A stretch of DNA of 35,124 nucleotides from CAIWXH01 sp964555675. GTDB taxonomy: Bacteria > Chloroflexota > Chloroflexia > Chloroflexales > Chloroflexaceae. Both the position numbers and the translations under genes were made by a program. The notes beneath the pieces were generated by a model. That model was not told the DNA's origin. It searched no databases and worked only from the letters and a program-made list of their open reading frames with translations. This document shows positions 17,077 through 27,344 of the stretch, one piece after another. Location: NCBI GenBank assembly GCA_964555675.1, contig CAZKTU010000040.1, positions 1 through 35,124 on the forward strand, read 5' to 3'. The first letter of the stretch is position 1, and every line of letters begins with the position of its first letter.

Positions 17077-17087
17077 GACACAGTGTC
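17077..17087. promoter_or_regulatory. GACACAGTGTC palindrome near the hydrolase start
   Basis: An 11-base odd palindrome (GACAC-A-GTGTC) 25 bases upstream of the lactonase-like gene start. CTGTGTC recurs at 17130-17136. It is a secondary candidate operator site in the padR spacer. Confidence 0.35.
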
Positions 17088-17093
17088 AGAACA

Positions 17094-17110
17094 TATATCA
17101 GTCTGATATA
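17094..17110. promoter_or_regulatory. Perfect 17-bp palindrome, candidate PadR operator
   Basis: TATATCAGTCTGATATA is a perfect odd palindrome with 8-bp arms, in an AT-rich patch of an otherwise GC-rich region, between the divergent lactonase-like gene and padR. A degenerate second half-site (GTGATATACTG) follows at 17122-17132. PadR repressors commonly bind such dyads upstream of their own and adjacent genes, so joint control of both genes is likely. Confidence 0.65.
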
Positions 17111-17140
17111 ACTATAACAGAGTGATATACTGTGTCAAGG

Positions 17141-17172
17141 GCTGTGCCCGCCGGCGATTCGGCGGGCACAGC
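17141..17172 (+). promoter_or_regulatory. 13-bp perfect hairpin in the padR leader
   Basis: GCTGTGCCCGCCG and CGGCGGGCACAGC form a perfect 13-bp stem with a 6-base loop. It lies 28 bases before the padR ATG and 12 bases upstream of its GGAGGAGGGAG ribosome-binding stretch. It could work as an attenuator, an mRNA stabiliser or a further dyad for protein binding. Confidence 0.6.
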
Positions 17173-17200
17173 CGACAGGGTATCGGAGGAGGGAGCGACC

Positions 17201-17770
17201 ATGGCAGCGGCAAACCGGACGGCCTACGCAATCCTTGGGCTGCTGGCCCAGGGCCCGAAGACGGGCTACGAGATCAAGCAGGTGGTCGAGAAGACGATCA
17301 GCCACTTCTGGAAGGAGAGCTACGGGCATATCTACCCCACCCTGAGCCAGCTCATCGCTGCGGGCCAGGTGACCCGCGCCAGTGGTGACGGGGCAGAGGC
17401 AGGCAGGCGGCAGCGCTACCAGATCACCCCGGCGGGTCATGACGCCCTGGGCGCCTGGCTGGCGGCCCCCGTCGAGAGCGAGGGCACGCGCAACGAGCTT
17501 GCGCTCAAGCTGTTCTTCGGCCACCAGACCTCGGCAGCGGTGAGCCGGGCCCACCTTGAGGCCCATCGCGAGCAGCACAGGGGCATGCTGGCACGCTTCA
17601 GCGAAGCGAAACCCCAGCTTGAGCAGGAGCTCGCCGCGGGGGCGCCTGAGGCCGTGTACGAGCTGATCACCCTCTCCCTCGGCCTGCACATCGCCCAGGC
17701 CCGCATCGCCTGGTGCGAAGAGGCGCTCAGCCTGCTCGATCGACGCCCACAGGACGATCCCCCTGCATAG
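17201..17770 (+). CDS. PadR-family transcriptional regulator
   Basis: A 189-residue PadR regulator. The N-terminal winged helix (about 5-85) has the family marks AYAILGLLAQGPKTGYEIKQ, HFWKESYGHIYPTLSQLIAAG and RQRYQITPAGHDAL. The C-terminal half (about 95-180) is the Vir/PadR-C helical dimerisation domain. It normally represses nearby genes in response to small phenolic or drug-like ligands; the ligand here is unknown. The ATG at 17201 follows GGAGGAGGGAG; the longer frame from 17132 would run through the leader hairpin and is rejected. It is divergent from the lactonase-like gene with a palindromic spacer, which names that gene as its likely target. Confidence 0.93.
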   Translation: MAAANRTAYAILGLLAQGPKTGYEIKQVVEKTISHFWKESYGHIYPTLSQLIAAGQVTRASGDGAEAGRRQRYQITPAGHDALGAWLAAPVESEGTRNELALKLFFGHQTSAAVSRAHLEAHREQHRGMLARFSEAKPQLEQELAAGAPEAVYELITLSLGLHIAQARIAWCEEALSLLDRRPQDDPPA

Positions 17771-17846
17771 CTGGATGAGCAATCGTGGCACATCGACAGC
17801 TTATCCCCCGACGGGCCGATGGCTGGACTTCATGCGGAGCGCGCCC

Positions 17847-20546
<2,700 letters not shown>

Positions 20547-20636
20547 CGTGGCTCCTCGTGGGCTACTCGCTCGACCAGGCGCTGCTACTCGCTGTGTAGC
20601 TCCGTCCGCCCTGCATACTCCCGCGTTACACGCGCT

Positions 20637-20693
20637 TCAAAACCAGGGCGCTCCGTAGAGCGTCAGCTTCGTGTGGCTCAGCGTCTCGCTCAT
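20637..20693 (-). pseudogene. Possible glutaredoxin-like N-terminal fossil
   Basis: A minus-strand ATG at 20693 opens an 18-codon frame, MSETLSHTKLTLYGAPWF, then TGA. KLTLYGAPW is the usual first strand of glutaredoxin-like proteins, where CPDC would follow; the stop falls exactly before the active site. No homologous continuation is seen in the other frames. It may be a remnant or chance. The rest of 20547-20897 shows nothing I can identify apart from a short plus-strand frame ending IARLREQVAVSGDPILG. Confidence 0.25.
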
Positions 20694-20897
20694 CGGAGGT
20701 GGCGAGCCTACCTCATCGCCCGCCTGCGCGAGCAGGTCGCCGTCAGCGGCGACCCCATCCTCGGCGTGGCGCAATGACGGTGGGCGATTGGGAAGACAGG
20801 CAGTCAAGTCTAAGCTAAAGGGATCTTGGGCACATTGCCAGATTCAGGCAACAGAGAGATTTGCAAGCGCACAGCCTGCTCACTGGTTTATGAGCCA

Positions 20898-20934
20898 TAC
20901 GGCAGGGCAGCACTAAACTTGCTACCCTGCCGTA
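20898..20934 (-). terminator. Hairpin terminator of the M28 peptidase gene
   Basis: TACGGCAGGG (20898-20907) and CCCTGCCGTA (20925-20934) pair perfectly over 10 bp with a 17-base loop. The stem begins seven bases after the stop codon of the M28 peptidase gene on the minus strand. No U-run follows. Confidence 0.6.
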
Positions 20935-20941
20935 CGGATTC

Positions 20942-23317
20942 TCACCTACGCTCGGGCTGCGCGGGAACCACGACGCGCCGTTGCACGACCGTCGCGTCGT
21001 CGGGGGTGAACCCGCCCGCCACTCCGGTCACGCTGGCGGGGCGGGGGGAGACGGGTTGCTCGGCGAGCACGGGGAGCGCCGGTGTGACGTCGGCGACCTG
21101 CAACGTGAGGGGCTGCCCGGGTTGCAGCGTGAGTGTCAGCTCCAGACCTTCGGGCGGTACCGCCGCGCTGTTCAGCATCACCTCGGGGAGCGGGGTGGCG
21201 TAGGTGATCGTTTCCCCGTAGAGCGTGGTGGAGAGCAGCCCACCCGGCGTCGCAAGCAGGAGGGCAAACTCGCTGGCGCCGCGCTGCGATGTAACCCGTA
21301 GCCGCAGCGTGCGAGCGTCCCCGTCGACCGTATCCGTGAGCACCGTTACCTGCGGCGCCGGCAGTTCGAGTACCGGCGCCCCGCCCGCCGTCGCTTCCAG
21401 AGGGATCAGCGAGAGTACCGGGAAGTGCTCGGCCAGGTGCGCATGATCTGCCTCCGCGCCCGTGACGTGCTCCGCCCAGGGCTCGTCGACCTGCCCGGCA
21501 ACCACCCACGCCGCTCGCCCGGAGTCAGCGTCCAGACTGTAGAACAGCATATTCTGACGCGGGTGGGCCTCATCGTAGCCGGTGCTAAGCGCAATGGCCA
21601 GCAGGAGCGCCGTGCCACTCCCAGCGAGTGCGCCGGCCGGCAGCCAGATCGGCGCCATCCGCTTGTGCTCCTCCATCATCAGGGCTGGCAGCATCAGTCC
21701 GAGCAGCAGCGGCACCACGGCCGCGAGCACCAGCGCGCCATTGATGCCGGCCAGCACCAGCACCAGATACACTGCCGGCGTCAGCACCACTACCGCGACC
21801 ACGCCGGGGAGGAGCGCGGCCAGGCGCCTCAGGGTCGGCCGCGCGGTGAGCAGCTGGATCGCCAACGCAGCGAGACCGGCGAACAGCGGCCAGGTGAACA
21901 GATAGCTCCCACCGGGCAGGCGCAGGCCCGCCGCCAGGCCAAAGACGAGCCAGACCAGCAGCGTGCCCGCGGTGAGGCTGAGCGGCTGGATGCGCCGACT
22001 CACCGCCCCGATCAGCCACCACGCTACGCCCGAAAACAGCAGCAGAAAGCCCAACTCATACCAGTGGACGTGGTAGGTGCCGCCCATGAACACGCTCAAC
22101 TCGCCGCCCTCCAGGACGTTGAGCGCCTGCAAGCCAGCGTAGCCGAGGCCTCCCAGGGCAACGACCACCCCGATGACAGCGGCCGTGCCGAGGCCGATGC
22201 CCTGTAGTGTAAGCCGGCCGCGGGCACGGCCAAGCGCCACGAGCCCGGCGAGGACGAGGGAGGCCAGCCCAAGCAGCGGCAGCGCCCAGCCCTGCGGGTA
22301 GTGCACCACCCAGCGGCTGAGCAGCGAGAAGAAGACCGCATCCTCTGAAGCACTCGTCACACTCCGCAGATCCTGGTTGCCGAACTGCCGGGCCAGGGCG
22401 AGCACATTCTCACCGTGGTGCTGCACGCTGCGCTCGTCAAGGCTCTCCACGGTGTCGCGGCCCGAGTGGTAGCTCGTCCAGCCGTCGGCGTAGGCGAAGT
22501 TCAGCCCGGGCACGCCCTCGCGCAGAAAGATTGTCAGGTCGGTGTCGTTGGGCAGCAGGCGGTAGACGGCGGGCAGCAGCGAGGAAGTGACCGGGTGGGG
22601 CGCGATGCCGGCGTACGCGGCGATCAGCCCAGCGTTGGCCTCGCTACTCTGGAACAGCACCACCGGGCCGGCCGAACCGCGGGCCTCCAGGTTCAGGGCC
22701 AGGCGCACATCGGCCATCCAGGGGTGGCCGGCGGCGAAGGCGCGAGCGCCGAGCATGCCCATCTCCTCGCCGTCGGTGAGGAGCAGGATCACATCGTTCT
22801 GGAGCGGCGGGCCGGCCAGGAGCGCCCGGGCCGCCTCCAGAATGGCGACCACGCCCGCGCCGTCGTCGCTGGCACCGGGGCTGGTGGGCACGCTGTCGTA
22901 GTGGGCCATCAGCAGGAGCGCGCCTGTGCTGTCTGTGCCCGGGATGCGCGTCACGACATTCTGGACGACCGCCGCCGAGGTGACTGCGGGGGAATGGGCG
23001 ACACTCTGCGCCCGTTGCACCTCTACGTCAAGGCCGAGGGCCTCGAGCTGGCCGACGAGGTAGGCTCGCACCCGGTCGTTCTCGGCGGAGCCGGTAGGGT
23101 GTGGGCGCTGAGCGATCTCGCGCAGGTGCGCCATCGCCCGGGCTGATGAGAAGAGGCCGGCTGGGGCGTCGGCGGGTACAGCCGCCGGAGGGCTGAGCCG
23201 GAGCAGGCTGAGGGTCGCCATGAGGACGACCAGGAGCACGATCAGCGGGGTGAGCGGAACGGTTGGGGCGGGCCTGCGGGCGCCGAGGATGGGCGCAGGG
23301 TTGGTCGTAGTGGTCAC
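20942..23317 (-). CDS. M28-family zinc peptidase with membrane helices
   Basis: A 791-residue membrane peptidase. A signal-anchor helix (about 25-48) precedes an M28 domain (about 65-310), probably outside the membrane. Zinc ligands and catalytic residues are in LLMAHYDSVP, GASDDGAGVV, LLTDGEEMGMLGA, LNLEARGSAGP and SYHSGRDTVE. About eight hydrophobic helices follow (350-590), then a C-terminal beta-rich extracytoplasmic domain (about 600-775). The layout resembles the Fxna/ER-metalloprotease-like branch of M28, acting as an aminopeptidase or carboxypeptidase. Start: GTG at 23317, eight bases after AAGGA; a TTG at 23356 is open but less likely. It is 59 bases downstream of the YhfC gene on the same strand and probably co-transcribed. 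Confidence 0.88.
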   Translation of the reverse strand: MTTTTNPAPILGARRPAPTVPLTPLIVLLVVLMATLSLLRLSPPAAVPADAPAGLFSSARAMAHLREIAQRPHPTGSAENDRVRAYLVGQLEALGLDVEVQRAQSVAHSPAVTSAAVVQNVVTRIPGTDSTGALLLMAHYDSVPTSPGASDDGAGVVAILEAARALLAGPPLQNDVILLLTDGEEMGMLGARAFAAGHPWMADVRLALNLEARGSAGPVVLFQSSEANAGLIAAYAGIAPHPVTSSLLPAVYRLLPNDTDLTIFLREGVPGLNFAYADGWTSYHSGRDTVESLDERSVQHHGENVLALARQFGNQDLRSVTSASEDAVFFSLLSRWVVHYPQGWALPLLGLASLVLAGLVALGRARGRLTLQGIGLGTAAVIGVVVALGGLGYAGLQALNVLEGGELSVFMGGTYHVHWYELGFLLLFSGVAWWLIGAVSRRIQPLSLTAGTLLVWLVFGLAAGLRLPGGSYLFTWPLFAGLAALAIQLLTARPTLRRLAALLPGVVAVVVLTPAVYLVLVLAGINGALVLAAVVPLLLGLMLPALMMEEHKRMAPIWLPAGALAGSGTALLLAIALSTGYDEAHPRQNMLFYSLDADSGRAAWVVAGQVDEPWAEHVTGAEADHAHLAEHFPVLSLIPLEATAGGAPVLELPAPQVTVLTDTVDGDARTLRLRVTSQRGASEFALLLATPGGLLSTTLYGETITYATPLPEVMLNSAAVPPEGLELTLTLQPGQPLTLQVADVTPALPVLAEQPVSPRPASVTGVAGGFTPDDATVVQRRVVVPAQPERR

Positions 23318-23376
23318 AGAGTCTTCCTTCTTCCTGGTTTCAGGACGTGGCCTCAACTAGCTTTAGGATCCAATCG

Positions 23377-24219
23377 TTATGCAGCGACCTGCTCGCCATG
23401 GCTGGCCCCGTTCATCTGCGTGTGCCTGGGTCGGAGGGCCAGCGTCACCCAGAGGCCGAACGCGAGGGCGACCAGCAGCACCGCCTGCTGTGCCAGATCG
23501 CGCGTCGCGCCGGCCGGCAGCAGGGCCGGCAGCAGCACGGGGGTGATGAAGTCCATCAGGAAGTGGGCGCCGAGGGCGTAGCCGATCCAGCGCCACTCGC
23601 CCCGCACGATGGTCTGCAGCACCAGCACCGACATGCCCACGTGGAAGACGATCCCAACGATACGCTCCCAGGCGCCCCTCAGGCCGAGCCACGCCGGCTG
23701 GGCGCTGACGCTCGCGGCCAGGGCCTGCAGCCCCTCGGCCTGCGCCGCCGGCAGTGCGGCCAGGTCCGCGGCGGTGAGCGTGGTCAGCGTGACGAGCTGG
23801 AAGATCGCCAGGCCGCCAATAAGCAGGGCCGACTCGATGCCGCCATGGCCCAGGCCGAACATCACGCCAGTGTCCCAGGTTCTTGGGTCGCGGCGCAGGA
23901 GCAGGCGGTAGCCCGCGTACCGGCCGGCAGTCTCGAAGAGGGCAGCAGTGAGGGAGAGCGAGGTCGCGGCGACGAAGCTCAGCACGGCCGAGCCGGCGAT
24001 CTGTGGGCCGAGGGCGGCCTGTAGGGCCGTCACCAGCGGGATGCGCAGCAGCATCTGGCTGACGACGAAGACGAGAGCCCCCATCCAGAAGACCCGCCAG
24101 CCGGCGCTGAGCCGGCGCGTGGCGATGGCCCCGGCGACGAACGGGGCGACGATCATGATCGTGACGCTAATAATCTGGACGGCCAGATTGAGCGGGGGGA
24201 TGTCAAAGGCGAATTCCAT
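23377..24219 (-). CDS. YhfC-family intramembrane metalloprotease
   Basis: A 280-residue multi-pass membrane protein (about seven helices) of the YhfC family (PF10086). The conserved set is visible: FETAGRYAGYRLLL, then GLGHGGIESALL with the predicted metal/active-site His and Glu, and later histidines in FHVGMSVL and AHFLMDFI. Such proteins are predicted membrane-embedded proteases; their substrates are unknown. ATG at 24219 follows GGAGG by eight bases; upstream frame to 24330 is ignored. It leads the M28 peptidase gene on the same strand. Confidence 0.82.
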   Translation of the reverse strand: MEFAFDIPPLNLAVQIISVTIMIVAPFVAGAIATRRLSAGWRVFWMGALVFVVSQMLLRIPLVTALQAALGPQIAGSAVLSFVAATSLSLTAALFETAGRYAGYRLLLRRDPRTWDTGVMFGLGHGGIESALLIGGLAIFQLVTLTTLTAADLAALPAAQAEGLQALAASVSAQPAWLGLRGAWERIVGIVFHVGMSVLVLQTIVRGEWRWIGYALGAHFLMDFITPVLLPALLPAGATRDLAQQAVLLVALAFGLWVTLALRPRHTQMNGASHGEQVAA

Positions 24220-24353
24220 GGGGGCTCCTCCTGTATGCGGTGGTTGTTGCATGCGGCGCTCTCCGCGACGCTTGCCACGATGGTAGCCCGGCCCAGCCCT
24301 GGTGACACGGGCTGCCCGGGTGGTCCGCACGGCGTCTGCGGAACGAGCTCAGA

Positions 24354-24370
24354 ACCGGTCACCTGGGGGG
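24354..24370 (+). promoter_or_regulatory. G-rich intergenic motif, copy A
   Basis: ACCGGTCACCTGGGGGG, between the divergent YhfC gene and the orphan gene at 24438. It matches copies at 30969 and 33860 at most positions. Role unknown; probably a protein-binding site. Confidence 0.45.
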
Positions 24371-24437
24371 GTATGGCGCAAGCTATTCCACCCATCGCCG
24401 CACCGACGCACACTGCCCTTTGAAAGGAGCCGTTGCC

Positions 24438-24734
24438 ATGGATACCGCTGCTGTCCTCTCCGCGCGGCCCATTTTCGGTGTTGGAGCCCCGCGTCGCATC
24501 GCTAGTGCCTCGTCGGTCTACGCCTGCAGCGTGCTGATCTCCGAGGCCGGGTACGCCGTCAACGTGGCGCAGCTCCAGGGCTATGCGGCGCGTCACGCCT
24601 ACACGGTGCTCATGGCAAATCACGGCGGCGCGCTAATCTGTGCCGCGCCCGGTTCAGGGAATACGTTGGTGGTCGCCACGCGGGAGGGCGGGCAGTGGCG
24701 GGGCGACGTGCGCGAGGTTTTGCTCGCCCGCTGA
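24438..24734 (+). CDS. Orphan 98-residue protein
   Basis: I recognise no family. The ATG at 24438 follows a strong AAAGGAG by eight bases, and the frame runs 98 codons to TGA. The protein has a mixed hydrophobic N-terminus with a single Cys (Cys30), then GYAARHAYTVLMANHGGALI and SGNTLVVATREGGQW, which read like beta strands with a glycine turn. No signal peptide or membrane helix is clear. It lies alone on the plus strand between divergent YhfC and the convergent MFS gene (19-base gap). The G-rich motif A lies 67 bases before its start. The good ribosome-binding site and amphipathic composition favour a real gene. Confidence 0.55.
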   Translation: MDTAAVLSARPIFGVGAPRRIASASSVYACSVLISEAGYAVNVAQLQGYAARHAYTVLMANHGGALICAAPGSGNTLVVATREGGQWRGDVREVLLAR

Positions 24735-24753
24735 GCCCGGGCGCCGGGCGGGG

Positions 24754-26055
24754 TTACTCGGCGGCCAGCGCCTCCGTCTGGTCGGGCAGCTCACGCTCCA
24801 GCCCGCGGGTGGCGGGGTGCGCGTAGACCAGGGCCGTGAGCACGAACATGAGTACGCCGGCGACCAGCATCAGCAGGCCCATCCCGCTGCCGGGGGCGCT
24901 GCCAACCAGCGGCGCGACCGCCTCCCAGGCGGGCGTACCCACCGCCGGCTCGAGCACGTTGTCCACAAGGACGCCGGTCGCCAGCAGCGAGAGCGGAGTC
25001 GCCAGGTACATCAGCTGGAACAGCAGCGCGAAGACCCGGCCCTGAAGGGCGGGGGGCACCTTGAGCTGGAGCAGCGAGGCGAACGACGCGTCGACGAGCG
25101 GGTTGGTGAAGAACACAAAGAAGAGCGCCAGCCCCAGGCTCAGCGGCGTGCGCGACACACCGTAGAGCGCCAGCCACGCCGCCCGAAAGAGCAGGCCGAG
25201 CATGATCCCGTGAATCCGCGGCCGCGTCCCGCCCCACACACTCATCACCACCCCGCCGGCGACGATGCCCGTGTTCATCACGGCGAGCAGCAGGCCGAGC
25301 GTGCGCTCGCTGCCCGTGAGGGTGAGCACATAGGGGGTGGTGAGGCCCATCGGTCCGGCGAGCAGGAAGTTGAGCAGGGTGGCGTATAACATCAGGAACA
25401 GGAGCGTCGGCCGGCGCCGGAGGAAGCGTAGCCCCTCGCGGTAGTCCGCCCAGAGCGAGGCCCGCGCTTCCTCCGGCGCCCGCGCCCGATTGCGTGGGAT
25501 AGGTGCGCGCGCGATAACCGCCACCGCCGCGGCGAACGTCGCCAGGTCAACGGCCATCACGCCCGTCACGCCCACCAGCGGGTAGAGTGCGCCGGCCAGG
25601 GCCGGGGCGATGATTCCGGCCGCCGGACCGGAGACCTGCCGGAGCACGTTGGCGCGGTCAAGATGACCCGGTGGGACCAGCAGTGTTACGGTGGCCTCCA
25701 GGGCCGGGCGCTGGAGCATACCCAGGAGCCCCTGAACGGCGGCCACTGTGTACAGATGCCAGAGCTGGAAGCCACCCGAGAGGAAGCTCGCGAGCAGAAG
25801 CAGCGTCCCGATGGCCTGCCCGACGTCACAGAGGACCAGCACTCGCCGGCGGTCCCAGCGGTCGACCAGCACGCCGGCGAAGCTGCCCGCGACCATCATC
25901 GGCAGCGCGGCAAAGAAGCTCGTGAGCAGTACCGCCGATGCGTTCCCCGTCGTACTGAAGACCTGGATCCCGACGGCGACGCTCGTCATCCCGCTGCCGA
26001 TCAGCGACAGCACCTGGGTGATCGTCAGGAGGTAGAACGTGCGCAGGCTGGACAT
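24754..26055 (-). CDS. MFS-family efflux transporter
   Basis: A 433-residue major facilitator with about 12 membrane helices. It begins MSSLRTFYLLTITQVLSLIGSGMT and carries the motif A-like loop GVLVDRWDRRRVLVLCDVGQA between helices 2 and 3. Overall style (ALEATVTLLVPPGHLDRANVLRQ) is that of macrolide-efflux-like (MefA/Bcr-like) proteins of Gram-positive and Chloroflexota bacteria. Proton-driven drug or metabolite export is likely, substrate unknown. ATG at 26055 follows GGGGAG by eight bases. It lies 111 bases downstream of the CPBP protease gene on the same strand; that spacer shows no feature. Confidence 0.88.
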   Translation of the reverse strand: MSSLRTFYLLTITQVLSLIGSGMTSVAVGIQVFSTTGNASAVLLTSFFAALPMMVAGSFAGVLVDRWDRRRVLVLCDVGQAIGTLLLLASFLSGGFQLWHLYTVAAVQGLLGMLQRPALEATVTLLVPPGHLDRANVLRQVSGPAAGIIAPALAGALYPLVGVTGVMAVDLATFAAAVAVIARAPIPRNRARAPEEARASLWADYREGLRFLRRRPTLLFLMLYATLLNFLLAGPMGLTTPYVLTLTGSERTLGLLLAVMNTGIVAGGVVMSVWGGTRPRIHGIMLGLLFRAAWLALYGVSRTPLSLGLALFFVFFTNPLVDASFASLLQLKVPPALQGRVFALLFQLMYLATPLSLLATGVLVDNVLEPAVGTPAWEAVAPLVGSAPGSGMGLLMLVAGVLMFVLTALVYAHPATRGLERELPDQTEALAAE

Positions 26056-26166
26056 CGGCGGCGCTCCCCTCGTCGATGGATCGGCTCGGCCGGCGTCGTT
26101 ACACCGCGTCAGCGTCTCCTGGTGGGCTCGGTTCCTGCCCTTACCCCGTGGTCGGCGCCAGTCAGC

Positions 26167-27033
26167 CTACCGCTCGTCGGCAGGCTGTGGCACAGCGGAC
26201 CGCCGAGGCGTCAGCAGCAGCGCCGCGGCAACCAGCGTGTAGATCAGCGCCAGGAACAGGTAGGCGCGCGAGTCGTGGGCCTGGGCGCTATGGGTCGGCA
26301 GCACGTTCGAGACGAAGTTGGCCGTCGTGTGCATGAGGATGGCGGCGAAGAGGCTGCCGCCGGTGGCGTTGTGAAGCCAGGTCATCACCCCGGTGAGGCC
26401 GATGGTGTAAAGCAGGTAGACCGGCAGCGGCGTGCCCTCCATCCCGGCGCCGGTCATGAGCCAGAACGGCAGATGCCAGAGCGCCCACACGACGCCGAGG
26501 ATCAGGCTCGCCCCGAGCGCGCCCCAGCGGGCCTGGAGCCGGGGCAGCGCGTAGCCGCGCCAACCGAACTCCTCCTGGAGCGGCCCGCCCAGCAGCAGAA
26601 TGAACAGGAACGTGGGGATGAGTGCCCAGGGCGTTGCCAGAGCGAAGGGCGGCGGGGTGCCGCCAGTGAGGAGGTCGAGAGCGCGGGCGGCCGCCGATGC
26701 AGCAAAGGGGAGACCGGTGACTACGAACAGGGCCGGCAGACCGATGCGCCACCGGCGGCCGCGGGCGAGCAGCTGGCGCACCGCCGCCCGCCCCTGCTCG
26801 CGCCGCGTGACCGTGACGGCAGCGACGAGTGGGCCGAAGGCGCCCATTACTATCGAGAGGGCGGTGAGCAAGTCGAGCGGCAGCGGGGCCGTGATGATAC
26901 CAGCGCTGGCGAGCACGGCGGGCACCCAGACAAGCCAGGAGAAGCCGTAGGTGAGCAGGGTGTAGGCCCAGGGGAAGCCCGGGCGGGCCGCCGTCTTCAG
27001 CGGCGGGGCAGTCTCGGTCGTAGCGGCGCGCAT
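26167..27033 (-). CDS. CPBP-family intramembrane glutamic protease
   Basis: A 288-residue membrane protein with about eight helices and the CPBP (CAAX protease and bacteriocin-processing, Abi/Rce1-like) signature: EEFGWRGYALPRLQ supplies the EExxxR motif, WALWHLPFWL the first His, and HTTANFVSN the HxxxN motif. Roles of bacterial members include peptide maturation and self-protection from bacteriocins; the substrate is unknown. ATG at 27033 begins a short basic/polar N-terminus before the first helix; the frame to 27093 lacks a better start. The next gene on the strand is the MFS exporter, which would fit a protease-exporter pair for a peptide, though no peptide gene is evident. Confidence 0.88.
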   Translation of the reverse strand: MRAATTETAPPLKTAARPGFPWAYTLLTYGFSWLVWVPAVLASAGIITAPLPLDLLTALSIVMGAFGPLVAAVTVTRREQGRAAVRQLLARGRRWRIGLPALFVVTGLPFAASAAARALDLLTGGTPPPFALATPWALIPTFLFILLLGGPLQEEFGWRGYALPRLQARWGALGASLILGVVWALWHLPFWLMTGAGMEGTPLPVYLLYTIGLTGVMTWLHNATGGSLFAAILMHTTANFVSNVLPTHSAQAHDSRAYLFLALIYTLVAAALLLTPRRSAVPQPADER

Positions 27034-27181
27034 GGCTCGTTTGCTTTCTTGTCCGGGAAAGGCACGATACCCCTCCCCTCTGCGGGCGGACACTAGAGCT
27101 ACGGCCAGCGTAGCATCGCGCGGCCGCTCCGGCCCGGCCCAACTGGGCGCTCTCTATGCGGGTCATTCGATGGAGAGCGGC

Positions 27182-27199
27182 ACCCGCCAGGTGGCGGGT
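27182..27199. terminator. Short hairpin between GNAT and CPBP genes
   Basis: ACCCGCC-AGGT-GGCGGGT is a perfect 7-bp stem with a 4-base loop, 146 bases past the GNAT stop. It may end the ParB-like/GNAT transcript. The 311-base spacer 27034-27344 otherwise shows only CGCCCAGTTGGG (minus strand, 27138-27149), a partial copy of the G-rich motif. Confidence 0.35.
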
Positions 27200-27344
27200 A
27201 TCCGCTACCACTGTGCTGCGCTCAGGCAGGGGATCAGCCGCGGAGTAAGAGAAGGGGAATGGCGAGGCCCACCGGGTACGCTTCGGCAGCGACACGGCGG
27301 GTCTCGCAGGCTGGGCGCCGCATCGAGGGCTCCGGCGAAGGGCG

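Noticed and set aside
25663..27096. A 477-codon plus-strand frame across the MFS/CPBP junction
   Set aside because: It crosses two supported genes and their spacer on the opposite strand and is very polar and low in complexity.
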